Positions 44,562-52,624 of a stretch of 64,000 nt of DNA are shown piece after piece. The notes beneath the pieces are model-generated. The model had not been told where the DNA came from and did no database searches. It worked only from the letters and a program-made list of their open reading frames with translations. This stretch comes from Burkholderia sp. FERM BP-3421. Its GTDB lineage: Bacteria; Pseudomonadota; Gammaproteobacteria; Burkholderiales; Burkholderiaceae. The stretch spans positions 1,054,001 through 1,118,000 of the forward strand of contig NZ_CP117781.1 in NCBI RefSeq assembly GCF_028657905.1. Direction: 5' to 3'. How positions within the stretch are numbered: the first letter of the stretch is position 1; every line of letters starts with the position of its first letter. A program made the translations under genes and the position numbers.

Positions 44562-47500
44562 TTACCTCGTTGAAAGGCCCAGCCGCGCGAGCCAGCGCGC
44601 GGGCAGGCGGCCCGCGAGCCACGCCGCCAGCGTGCGCCGCAGCGAATGCGTGTAGGCGAGCCGGTACAGCACCGGCAGCACCAGCAGCGTGAGCAGGGTG
44701 GACGACAGGATACCGCCGATCACGACGGTTGCGAGCGGGCGCTGCACTTCGGCGCCCGTGCCGGTCGCGAGCGCCATCGGCACGAAGCCCAGCGACGCGA
44801 CGAGCGCCGTCATCAGCACGGGCCGCAGCCGGGTCAGCGCGCCCTCGCGCACCGCGTCGTCGAGCGGGCGGCCCTCGTCGCGCAGGTTGCGGATGAAGGA
44901 GATCATCACGAGCCCGTTCAGCACGGCGACCCCCGACAGCGCGATGAAGCCGACCGCCGCCGAGATCGAGAGCGGGATGCCGCGCATCCACAGGAACACG
45001 ATGCCGCCCGACAGCGCGAACGGAATCCCGGTGAACACGAGGAGGCCGTCCTTGACGTTGTTGAACATCATGAACAGCAGCAGGAACACCATCAGCAGCG
45101 CGACCGGCACCACCACCTGCAGGCGTTCGGCCGCGCTTTGCAGCTGTTCGAACTGGCCGCCCCAGGCGATCCAGTAGCCGGACGGGATTTTCACGTCGGC
45201 GCGGATGCGCGCCTGCGCGTCGGCGACGAACGAGCCCACGTCGCGGCCGCGCACGTTCGCGCTGATCACGATGCGGCGCTTGCCGTCCTCGCGGCTGATC
45301 TGGTTCGGGCCCGGCGTCACGTCGACGCTCGCGAGTTCCGACAGCGGCACGAAGCGCACGCCGGCCGGCGCGCCGTTCGCGACCGTCGAGCCGCTCGCGG
45401 GCGTCACGCTGAACGCGGCGGGCGCGGCGTCGCCGGCGGGCAGCGCGATCGGCAGGCGTCGGATCGCGTCGATGTCGGAGCGCAGCGCGTCCGGCAGACG
45501 CACCACGATGTCGAAGCGGCGGTCGCCCTGGAACAGCGTGCTCGCGGTCTTGCCGCCGATCGCCGCCGCGATCGCGTCCTGCACCTCGCCGATGTTCACG
45601 CCGTAGCGCGCGAGCCGCTCGCGCGCGAGGTTGACGGTCAGCACCGGCAGGCCGGTGGTCTGCTCGACCTTCGCCTCGGATGCGCCGGGCACCTTCTGCA
45701 GGGCGTCGAGGATCCGCTGCGCGGTGCCGTTCAGCACGTCCATGTCGTCGCCGAACAGCTTGACGGCCACGTCGCTGCGCACGCCGGAGATCAGTTCGTT
45801 GAAGCGCAGCTGGATCGGCTGCGAGAACTCGTAGACGTTGCCGGGGATCTGCTGCAGCGCTTCCTCCATCTCGGCGCGCAGCGTGTCGCGCGACTTGGAC
45901 GGATCGGGCCACGCCTTGACCGGCTTCAGCATGATGTAGGCGTCCGACTGGTTGGGCGCCATCAGATCGGTCGCGACCTCGGCCGTGCCGGTGCGCGCGA
46001 ACACGCGCTCGATCTCCGGGAACCGCGTGGTCAGGGTCTGCTCGATCGTGCGCTGCATCTCGAGTGATTGCGTGAGGCTCGTGCCCGGCACGCGCAGCGT
46101 CGAGACCGAGAAATCGCCTTCGTTGAGGCTCGGGATGAACTCGCTGCCGAGCCGCGTCGCGAGCAGGGTGGTCAGCGCGACGATCGCGACGGTGCCGATC
46201 AGCACCGGCCGCGCGCGCCGCAGGCAGATGTCCAGCAGCGGCGCATAGGCGCGCCGCGCCCAGGTCATCAGGCGGTTTTCCTTCTCCTGCACCTTGTCGC
46301 CGATGAACAGCGCGACCGCGGCGGGAATGAAGGTGACCGTGAGCACCATCGCGGCGGCGAGCGCCATCACGACGGTCATCGCCATCGGATGGAACATCTT
46401 CCCCTCGACGCCCGTCAGCGCGAAGATCGGCAGGTACACCACCATGATGATCACCTGGCCGAAGATCAGCGCGCGGCGCGCTTCCTGCGACGCCGAGAAC
46501 ACCTCCGCGAAGCGCTCCTCGCGGGTCAGCGGGCGGCCGAGCGCGGTCTGCGCGTGCGCGAGCCGCCGCACGCAGTTCTCGACGATCACGACCGCGCCGT
46601 CGATGATGATGCCGAAGTCGAGCGCGCCGAGGCTCATCAGGTTCGCGCTGACTTTCGCGTTCACCATGCCGGTGAAGGTCATCAGCATCGACAGCGGGAT
46701 CACGAGCGCGGTGATCAGCGCCGCGCGCAGGTTGCCGAGGAACAGGAACAGCACGGCAATCACGAACAGCGCGCCTTCGAGCAGGTTCTTCTTGACGGTC
46801 GCGACCGCCTTCTCGACCAGCACCGTGCGGTCGTAGACGGGCACCGCCTTCACGCCGGCCGGCAGCGAGCGGTTGACCTCGACCATCTTGCGCGCGACCG
46901 CGTCGGCGACCGTGCGGCTGTTCTCGCCGATCAGCATGAACACGGTGCCGAGCACGACCTCGCGGCCGTTCTCGGTGGCCGCGCCGGTGCGCAGCTCGCG
47001 ACCGACGCCGACCTCGCCGATGTCCTTCATCCGCACCGGCACGCCGCCGACGTTGGTCAGCACGATGTTCGCGAGATCGTCGACCGAGCGCGCCTGGCCC
47101 GGCACGCGCACGAGATACTGCTCGCCGCGCTTCTCGATGTAGCCCGCGCCGACGTTGTCGTTGTTGATCTTCAGCGCGCGCACCACGTCCGCGAGCGACA
47201 GCCCGTAGGACATCAGCTTGGCCGGATCGGGCGCGACCTGATACTCCTTGACGAAGCCGCCGATCGAGTTGACCTCGGTCACGCCGGGCACGTTGCGCAG
47301 CTGCATCCGCACCACCCAGTCCTGCAGCTCGCGCAGGTCCATCGGCGTGTAGCGGCTGCCGTCGGGCTTGCGCGCGTTGTCATCGGTCTCGATGGTCCAC
47401 ATGTAGATCTCGCCGAGCCCGGTCGAGGTCGGCCCCATGATCGGCGCGACACCTTCCGGCAGCCGGTCCTTGGCCTGCTGCAGGCGCTCGTTGACGAGCT

Positions 47501-47822
47501 GCCGCGCGAAGTAGATGTCGGTGCCGTCCTTGAAGATCACGGTGATCTGCGAGATCCCGTAGCGGGAGATCGAGCGGGTCTGCTCCAGGTGGGGCAGGCC
47601 CGCCATCACCGTTTCCAGCGGATAGGTCACGCGCTGCTCGACTTCGAGCGGCGAATAGCCGGGCGCGGGCGTGTTGATCTGCACCTGCACGTTGGTGATG
47701 TCGGGCACGGCGTCGATCGGCAGCTTCTGGTAGCTGTAGACGCCGAGCGCCGCCGCCGCGAGGACGGCGAGCAGCACGAGCCAGCGGTGCGCGATGGCGA
47801 AGCGAATCAGGCGCTCAAACAT
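44562..47822 (-). CDS. czcA: Heavy-metal efflux RND pump, CzcA type
   Basis: 1086 residues, starting FERLIRFAIAHRWLVLLAVL. The TM4 signature is ALDFGIIIDGAVVIVEN, the DFG-DGA-VEN pattern of the divalent (Co/Zn/Cd) HME class; Cu/Ag pumps have a different pattern. Twelve helices and two large periplasmic loops (IEQTLTTRFPEIERVFARTG, GLPVLTVNLARERLARYGVN) fit the RND plan. It exports divalent cations from periplasm or cytoplasm through CzcB and CzcC by proton antiport. Start 57 bases after czcB; operon order C-B-A-regulator-sensor. Confidence 0.95.
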   Translation of the reverse strand: MFERLIRFAIAHRWLVLLAVLAAAALGVYSYQKLPIDAVPDITNVQVQINTPAPGYSPLEVEQRVTYPLETVMAGLPHLEQTRSISRYGISQITVIFKDGTDIYFARQLVNERLQQAKDRLPEGVAPIMGPTSTGLGEIYMWTIETDDNARKPDGSRYTPMDLRELQDWVVRMQLRNVPGVTEVNSIGGFVKEYQVAPDPAKLMSYGLSLADVVRALKINNDNVGAGYIEKRGEQYLVRVPGQARSVDDLANIVLTNVGGVPVRMKDIGEVGVGRELRTGAATENGREVVLGTVFMLIGENSRTVADAVARKMVEVNRSLPAGVKAVPVYDRTVLVEKAVATVKKNLLEGALFVIAVLFLFLGNLRAALITALVIPLSMLMTFTGMVNAKVSANLMSLGALDFGIIIDGAVVIVENCVRRLAHAQTALGRPLTREERFAEVFSASQEARRALIFGQVIIMVVYLPIFALTGVEGKMFHPMAMTVVMALAAAMVLTVTFIPAAVALFIGDKVQEKENRLMTWARRAYAPLLDICLRRARPVLIGTVAIVALTTLLATRLGSEFIPSLNEGDFSVSTLRVPGTSLTQSLEMQRTIEQTLTTRFPEIERVFARTGTAEVATDLMAPNQSDAYIMLKPVKAWPDPSKSRDTLRAEMEEALQQIPGNVYEFSQPIQLRFNELISGVRSDVAVKLFGDDMDVLNGTAQRILDALQKVPGASEAKVEQTTGLPVLTVNLARERLARYGVNIGEVQDAIAAAIGGKTASTLFQGDRRFDIVVRLPDALRSDIDAIRRLPIALPAGDAAPAAFSVTPASGSTVANGAPAGVRFVPLSELASVDVTPGPNQISREDGKRRIVISANVRGRDVGSFVADAQARIRADVKIPSGYWIAWGGQFEQLQSAAERLQVVVPVALLMVFLLLFMMFNNVKDGLLVFTGIPFALSGGIVFLWMRGIPLSISAAVGFIALSGVAVLNGLVMISFIRNLRDEGRPLDDAVREGALTRLRPVLMTALVASLGFVPMALATGTGAEVQRPLATVVIGGILSSTLLTLLVLPVLYRLAYTHSLRRTLAAWLAGRLPARWLARLGLSTR

Positions 47823-47879
47823 TCGAAGGATTCCAGGGATCTAGTGAGGTCCGGGCAGCCCGGACCGCGTGGGCGTGGC

Positions 47880-49349
47880 TCAATGCCCCTCGGCGGAGCC
47901 TTTTTCCAGCTCCGACTTCAGGATGAAACTGTTGTCGGTCGCATAGCGCTGGCCGGCGCGCAGGCCGCGCGTCACCTCGGTGAAGCGGCCGTCGCGCTCG
48001 CCCAGCTCCACCGGCTGCGCGACGAAGCCGCGCGCGGTCTCGACGAACACGGCGGGCCGGCCGTCGAGGGTTTGCAGCGCGCGGGTCTCGATCGCGACCG
48101 GCACGGCGCGCGCGCGCGCGTCGACCGACACGTTGACGAACAGGCCCGGCCGCCACGCGAGCGACGGGTTCGGCAGCACCACGCGCGCGGGCGCGGTGCG
48201 GGTCTGCGCGCCGAGCAGCGCGCCGACATAGGCGATCTCGCCGCTCGCCTGCGAGTCGAACGCGGTTGCGCTGACGGTCGCGCGGCGGCCGACCCGCACC
48301 TCGTCGAGCCGTTGCGCGGGCACGGCCATCTCGGCCCACACCGTCGACAGGTCCGCGAGCACGAATACGTTCGCGTCGGCCGCGACGGCTTCGCCCGGCG
48401 TCACGTGCTTCTCGACGATGGTGCCGGAGAAGGGCGCGCGCAACGCATAGCGGTTGAGCGCGCCGGTGGCGGACGCATTGATCGCGGACAGCTTCTGCTG
48501 CGCGTTCTGCACCGCGATCTCCGCTTCGCGCAGTTGCACCTGCGCGGCCTGATAGTCCTGCTCGGCCGAGATCCGCTCTTCCCACAGGGTCTTTTCGCGC
48601 GCGTAGACCTGGCGCGCGCCGGTCAGGCGCTTCTGCGCGGTCAGCAGTTCGCTGCGGCGGTCCGACAGGTCGGTGCTCGCGATCACCGCGAGCACGTCGC
48701 CCTTGCGCACCTGCTGGCCGATCGCGACGTTGACCTGCTCGACCACGCCCGCGATGCGCGGCACCACGTGCGCGGTGCGGTCCTCGTTGAACTTGATCTC
48801 GCCCGGCAGCTGGAACGACGCGACGATCTCGGCGGGCGCGGCCTGCGCGAGACCGATCTTCGAGGCGCGGATCTGCTCGGCCGTGAGTGGCAGCAGGCCG
48901 TCGCCGAGCGTGTAGCTGAAGGCCTGCCGCAGCGCACCGGCGCGCAGCTGGAACTGCACGTCGAACACGTGCGGCTTCGCGAGCGGCTCGCGGGTCGTGT
49001 AGCGCTCGCCGTTCGCGACAAGCGTGAGCGGCGCGCGGGTGCCGTCGTAGCGCACCAGCGTCGCGTCGAGCACGGCGTCGGGGCCCGGCTTGAGCGGCTT
49101 GCCGTCGACCGACGGGTAGATGGACAGCGTGACGGCGCCGTCCTGCTCGCTCGGCACGATTTCGAGCGCGTAGGCGCCCGTCTTCAGCACGACGCCGCCG
49201 CGCGCGCCCGGCGCGGCGGCGCTGGCGGGGGACGGGCCGGCGGCGCCGCCGGCGGACGGGCGCACGGCGGTGAAGGCGATCGTGCCGGCGGCGGCGAGCG
49301 CGCCGGCGAGCGCGACCGCCACGGCGACACGCTTCAGGTTGCGCGGCAT
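47880..49349 (-). CDS. czcB: RND periplasmic adaptor, CzcB type
   Basis: 489 residues from ATG 49347-49349. A membrane anchor (RVAVAVALAGALAAAGTIAF) is followed by an N-terminal extra domain (GAYALEIVPSEQDGAVTLSI), then the adaptor core: lipoyl-like VVPRIAGVVEQVNVAIGQQV, a helical hairpin (DLSDRRSELLTAQKRLTGAR through LREAEIAVQNAQQKLSAI), the second lipoyl half (LRAPFSGTIVEKHVTPGEAV) and beta-barrel (VWAEMAVPAQRLDEVRVGRR). It bridges CzcA and CzcC. It begins 11 bases after czcC. Confidence 0.93.
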   Translation of the reverse strand: MPRNLKRVAVAVALAGALAAAGTIAFTAVRPSAGGAAGPSPASAAAPGARGGVVLKTGAYALEIVPSEQDGAVTLSIYPSVDGKPLKPGPDAVLDATLVRYDGTRAPLTLVANGERYTTREPLAKPHVFDVQFQLRAGALRQAFSYTLGDGLLPLTAEQIRASKIGLAQAAPAEIVASFQLPGEIKFNEDRTAHVVPRIAGVVEQVNVAIGQQVRKGDVLAVIASTDLSDRRSELLTAQKRLTGARQVYAREKTLWEERISAEQDYQAAQVQLREAEIAVQNAQQKLSAINASATGALNRYALRAPFSGTIVEKHVTPGEAVAADANVFVLADLSTVWAEMAVPAQRLDEVRVGRRATVSATAFDSQASGEIAYVGALLGAQTRTAPARVVLPNPSLAWRPGLFVNVSVDARARAVPVAIETRALQTLDGRPAVFVETARGFVAQPVELGERDGRFTEVTRGLRAGQRYATDNSFILKSELEKGSAEGH

Positions 49350-49360
49350 GATGGTGATCC

Positions 49361-50644
49361 TCAAGGTTGGGCGGGTTGGGAAGCCGCGGCGACGTCGAGC
49401 GACGTGCCGACCAGGCGGTCGAGTTCCGCGTAGGTCAGGTGCGCGTCGGTCAGGGCGCGGATGTAACGGGTCTGGGCGTCGAACAGCGTGCGCTGCGCAT
49501 CGAGCACGTCGAGAAACTGGAACTTGCCGAGCGCGTAGCCGCGCGACATCGCGTCGAGCGCGTCGCGGGCGGCGGGCAGCACGTCGCGCTTGAGCCGGCG
49601 CGCTTCCTGGGTGGCGTTCTCGTAGCCGGCGTAGGCCTGCGCGAGCGCGAGCCGCTGTTCGAGCTGTTCGCCGGCGAGGTCGGCCTCGGCCTTCGCGGCG
49701 TTGTGCGTGGCTTCCATGATCGCGCCGCGATTCGTATCGAAGATCGGCAGCGGAATCGACACGCCGACGACCGCCTGGTTGTCCGGGCGTCCCCCCGCCG
49801 TCACGCGCTTGTAGCCGGCGCTGATCGTCACGTCCGGAATGCGTCGCGCGCGTTCGAGCGCGATCCGCGCGTTCGACTGGCGCAGGTTGGCGAGCGCCTG
49901 GCGCGTCGAGGGCGCGCCGTCCAGCTGCGCCTGCAGTTGCGCGAGAGGCGGCATGGCGGGCAGCGCGTCGAACGCGGCGTCGCTCGCGCTGCCGCCCGGC
50001 CAGGGTCCGCCCAGCGTGTTCGCGAGCTTTTCGCGGGCCGCGGCGACGCTGGTGGCCGCGCGCGTCAGCTCGATCTGCGCGGCGGCGAGTGCGATGCGCG
50101 CCTTGGTTTCCTCGACCGGCGAGACCTTGCCCGCGCTGACGCGCCGCGTGACGAGATCGGTCGAGCGCTGGGCGATCGCCGTGGATTCCGTGCTGACGTC
50201 GAGCGTCTTCTGCGCGGCGAGCAGGCCGAAGAACGCGGACGTGACGTTCGCGCGCACCGCGGCCGACTGGGCGTCGACGGCGGCGAGCGACGCTTCGCGG
50301 CCGTAGGCCGCGACGTCCATGCGGTAGCCGCGCTTGCCGCCCAGTTCGATGCGCTGGTTGACGAGCGCGGTGCGCGTGTTCTCCTGGCGCTGGAAGCTTT
50401 CCTGGAGGTACGAGATGTCCGGATTCGGGCGCATGCCGGCCTGCACGAACGCGCCCTGGGACGCGTCGGCGGCGGCGCGCGCACCGCGCAGCTGCGGATT
50501 GCGCGCGGCGGCGAGCCGTAGCGCGTCGCTCAGCGTGAACGGCGTGTCGGGCCCGGCGTCCGGGGTGGGAGCGGCGGTCTGCGCATGGGCGGCGGGCAGC
50601 CACAGCGCGGCGGCGAGAAGGAGCACGAAGGACTTGGACATCAT
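49361..50644 (-). CDS. czcC: TolC-family outer-membrane efflux channel, CzcC type
   Basis: 427 residues with a signal peptide (SKSFVLLLAAALWLPAAHAQ). It has two TolC repeats: FTLSDALRLAAARNPQLRGA...DISYLQESFQRQENTR and ALANLRQSNARIALERARRI...DVTISAGYKRV, each with long helices. First gene of the czcCBA-regulator-sensor operon. Two start codons are adjacent (50644 and 50641). The dyad at 50720-50739 lies about 75 bases upstream and is the probable operator. Confidence 0.93.
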   Translation of the reverse strand: MMSKSFVLLLAAALWLPAAHAQTAAPTPDAGPDTPFTLSDALRLAAARNPQLRGARAAADASQGAFVQAGMRPNPDISYLQESFQRQENTRTALVNQRIELGGKRGYRMDVAAYGREASLAAVDAQSAAVRANVTSAFFGLLAAQKTLDVSTESTAIAQRSTDLVTRRVSAGKVSPVEETKARIALAAAQIELTRAATSVAAAREKLANTLGGPWPGGSASDAAFDALPAMPPLAQLQAQLDGAPSTRQALANLRQSNARIALERARRIPDVTISAGYKRVTAGGRPDNQAVVGVSIPLPIFDTNRGAIMEATHNAAKAEADLAGEQLEQRLALAQAYAGYENATQEARRLKRDVLPAARDALDAMSRGYALGKFQFLDVLDAQRTLFDAQTRYIRALTDAHLTYAELDRLVGTSLDVAAASQPAQP

Positions 50645-50719
50645 CGAATCGGAAGCGAGCGAAGGGGAGGCAATCAGGTGGCGATGCTACGGAGCGGGTG
50701 CGATGCAAACATGAGCGCA

Positions 50720-50739
50720 ACATGACAAATCCGTCATGT
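50720..50739 (-). promoter_or_regulatory. CusR/CzcR-like operator of the czc operon
   Basis: ACATGAC (50720-50726), six-base spacer AAATCC, GTCATGT (50733-50739): a perfect dyad. The core TGACA-N5-GTCA resembles the TGACAA-TTGTCA boxes of CusR/CopR/IrlR-type response regulators. It lies upstream of czcC, the operon that also encodes such a regulator. Confidence 0.7.
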
Positions 50740-50753
50740 CCCGTCGCGCGCGC

Positions 50754-50778
50754 AAAAAAACGCCCTCCTGCGAGGGCG
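50754..50778 (-). terminator. Intrinsic terminator for 50793-51068 gene
   Basis: On the minus strand CGCCCTC (50778-50772), loop GCAG, GAGGGCG (50767-50761), then TTTTTTT (50760-50754). It ends 15 bases past the stop codon and isolates this gene from czcC downstream. Confidence 0.9.
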
Positions 50779-50792
50779 CGGTGGTGGTGGGC

Positions 50793-51068
50793 CTAGCGGC
50801 CGGCCAGTTCGTTGGGGCCGAGCGGCGGATTCGGCGCGCCGTCATGGCGCGCGACCGCGTGCAACTCGCGGTTGCGCGCCACGGTGTCGGCGCTCGGCGG
50901 GTACTCGGTCTTCCTGGCCGGCACCTGGCCTTCGTGCTGCGCGCGGATCAGCTCGGCGCGCACTTCTTCGCGGCTCTTGCCGTACTTCCCCTCGGGCATG
51001 CCGTCGGCCAGCGCGGCGCCGGCGATCGGCAGCAGGGATGCGAGGACGAACAGGGGCAGGACTTTCAT
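50793..51068 (-). CDS. DUF4148 small secreted protein beside czc operon
   Basis: 91 residues from ATG 51066-51068 (KVLPLFVLASLLPIAGAALA signal peptide). The mature protein has YGKSREEVRAELIRAQHEGQ (DUF4148 signature), then PARKTEYPPSADTVARNREL. Periplasmic. It lies between the czc operator and two further CusR-like boxes at 51151 and 51179, so metal control is likely though its role is unknown. The longer frame starting at 51167 is rejected because it runs through the operator region. Confidence 0.88.
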   Translation of the reverse strand: MKVLPLFVLASLLPIAGAALADGMPEGKYGKSREEVRAELIRAQHEGQVPARKTEYPPSADTVARNRELHAVARHDGAPNPPLGPNELAGR

Positions 51069-51150
51069 GTGATCTCTCCGGTGGATGCCGCCGGGAATCG
51101 GACAGCCGGGATCATTGTGGAGAGCGAACGAAACGGGATCATGAGCCGCG

Positions 51151-51196
51151 CATGACAAATCCGCCATCGCGGAGCGTGCATGACAAAACGCTCATG
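51151..51196. promoter_or_regulatory. Two further CusR-like boxes in divergent region
   Basis: CATGACAAATCCGCCATCG (51151-51169) shares its first 13 bases with the czcC operator. GCATGACAAAACGCTCATG (51178-51196) is a second TGACA...TCATG box. They lie between the DUF4148 gene (minus) and the lipoprotein gene at 51302 (plus), so they could control both. Confidence 0.6.
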
Positions 51197-51301
51197 TTCG
51201 CGTCACGGGCGGGTGTGGAAGGGCTGCCTAGACTGGCCGCATGCCATTGTCGGCCGCGTCGCATCGTGTCGGCGCGGTCGCGTTTCCAGGAGCCGCCTCA
51301 C

Positions 51302-51541
51302 ATGTCCCGTCGCCTTGCCGTTCTCGCCGTGTTGATTTCCGCCGCATCGCTTACCGCCTGCGGGGTGGCGCCGCCGGCCGCCAGGCCGGCGGGCGCGGAT
51401 GCGCCGCCCGCGACCGGAAGCGGCGAGCGCGTCGCTTCCGCGGCGTCGGCCGGCGGGACGGTCGATTACTTCGGTCGTCCGTGCCGCTACGAGAATTTTC
51501 ACGTGAAGCCGCAGCCCTGCCTGTTCCCGCGACGCCAATGA
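51302..51541 (+). CDS. Small lipoprotein
   Basis: 79 residues. SRRLAVLAVLISAASLTACG is a lipoprotein signal with lipobox LTAC (C20). A Pro/Ala-rich linker leads to a conserved-looking tail, GTVDYFGRPCRYENFHVKPQ PCLF split by proline, with two more cysteines that may bind metal or form a disulfide. AGGAGCCGCCTCAC precedes the ATG. The CusR-like box 105 bases upstream suggests co-regulation with the czc operon. Family not recognised. Confidence 0.7.
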   Translation: MSRRLAVLAVLISAASLTACGVAPPAARPAGADAPPATGSGERVASAASAGGTVDYFGRPCRYENFHVKPQPCLFPRRQ

Positions 51542-51598
51542 AGCCCCTCTGTTAGAGTCCCCTCACCGTGTTTGACGCGTAGAGGCGCGAGGCGCGCG

Positions 51599-52402
51599 AT
51601 GACTGCGACGATATTCGATGCCGCGCTGCGGCGCTGGCGCCTGACGCCCGACGGCGCGCCGCGCTTCACGGCGACGAGCGCGCTGCTGCCGGTGCGCATG
51701 GCGAGTCGCGCGGCCATGCTGAAGATTGCGCGCGTGCCGGAAGAACGCGCGGGCGCCGCGCTGATGGCCTGGTGGGACGGCCGCGGCGCCGCGCGCGTGC
51801 TCGGGCATGAAGGCGATGCGCTGCTGCTCGAACGCGCGCGCGGCGCGCGCTCGCTGCACGAGATGGCGATGACGGGCGACGACGATGTCGCCAGCCGCGC
51901 GATCTGCGCGGTGGCCGCGCGCCTGCATGCGCCGCGCGTTCCGGTGCCGCCCCCGCTGACGCCGCTCGCGCGCTGGTTCGCGGAGCTGGATGCGGCCGCG
52001 CGCGCGCACGGCGGCATCCTGCGCACGAGCGCCGACACGGCCCGCGCGCTGCTGGCCGCGCCGCGCGAGGTCGTCGTGCTGCACGGCGACCTGCATCACG
52101 ACAACGTGCTCGACTTCGGCGCGCGCGGCTGGCGCGCAATCGATCCGAAAGGGCTGTACGGTGAGCGCGGCTTCGATTTCGCGAACATCCTGTGCAACCC
52201 GGACCTGCCGGTCTCGCGCGATCCGGTGCGCTTCGCGCGGCAGGTGGAGGTGGTGGCCGCGGCCGCGCAACTGGAGCGCCGGCGCTTATTGGAATGGATA
52301 CTGGCGTATGCCGGTTTATCGGCGGCCTGGTTTATCGCCGATGGTTCGGCGGAAAAGGCGGATTTATCCGTGGCGCGGATCGCGATTGCGAAACTGCGGT
52401 GA
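51599..52402 (+). CDS. APH(6)-like aminoglycoside/hydroxyurea kinase family protein
   Basis: 267 residues with protein-kinase-like phosphotransferase fold: nucleotide-binding start (FTATSALLPVRMASRAAMLK), ALLLERARGARSL, catalytic loop VVLHGDLHHDNVLDFG, metal-binding AIDPKGLYGERGFDFANILC. This is the pattern of the APH(6)/streptomycin 6-kinase group. Chromosomal copies in Burkholderia need not confer resistance. The ATG at 51599 is chosen; the frame upstream has only weak alternative starts. Cytoplasmic, monocistronic. Confidence 0.85.
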   Translation: MTATIFDAALRRWRLTPDGAPRFTATSALLPVRMASRAAMLKIARVPEERAGAALMAWWDGRGAARVLGHEGDALLLERARGARSLHEMAMTGDDDVASRAICAVAARLHAPRVPVPPPLTPLARWFAELDAAARAHGGILRTSADTARALLAAPREVVVLHGDLHHDNVLDFGARGWRAIDPKGLYGERGFDFANILCNPDLPVSRDPVRFARQVEVVAAAAQLERRRLLEWILAYAGLSAAWFIADGSAEKADLSVARIAIAKLR

Positions 52403-52510
52403 GCAAAGCCCGGAGCGCCAGCGCCGGCGGTGCTTTGGCGATTATTTTATATATTCTGTTGCGCGTCGTTTAGTAAATCAAATAAAAACATTACAAAAAC
52501 ATTCATTCGA

Positions 52511-52540
52511 TTGACGGGTGAACTTCTCTTGCCCTAGTCT
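52511..52540 (+). promoter_or_regulatory. Possible sigma-70 promoter for GH92 gene
   Basis: TTGACG (52511-52516) and TAGTCT (52535-52540) separated by 18 bases, in an AT-richer gap 85 bases before the GH92 start. The -35 is good, the -10 only partial (TA---T). Confidence 0.35.
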
Positions 52541-52624
52541 GCGGGCGCGGTTCTGGTCGGTGAGCGGCGGATTATTTAATTGGAAGCGCTGCTTAACAGG
52601 AAAATATAAGAACTGGAGACGTTC

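Noticed and set aside
44562..47822. Copper/silver pump CusA
   Set aside because: The TM4 signature DFG-DGA-VEN is that of divalent-cation CzcA pumps.
46068..49433. 1121-residue open frame on the plus strand
   Set aside because: Antisense to czcA and czcB, which have complete family motifs.
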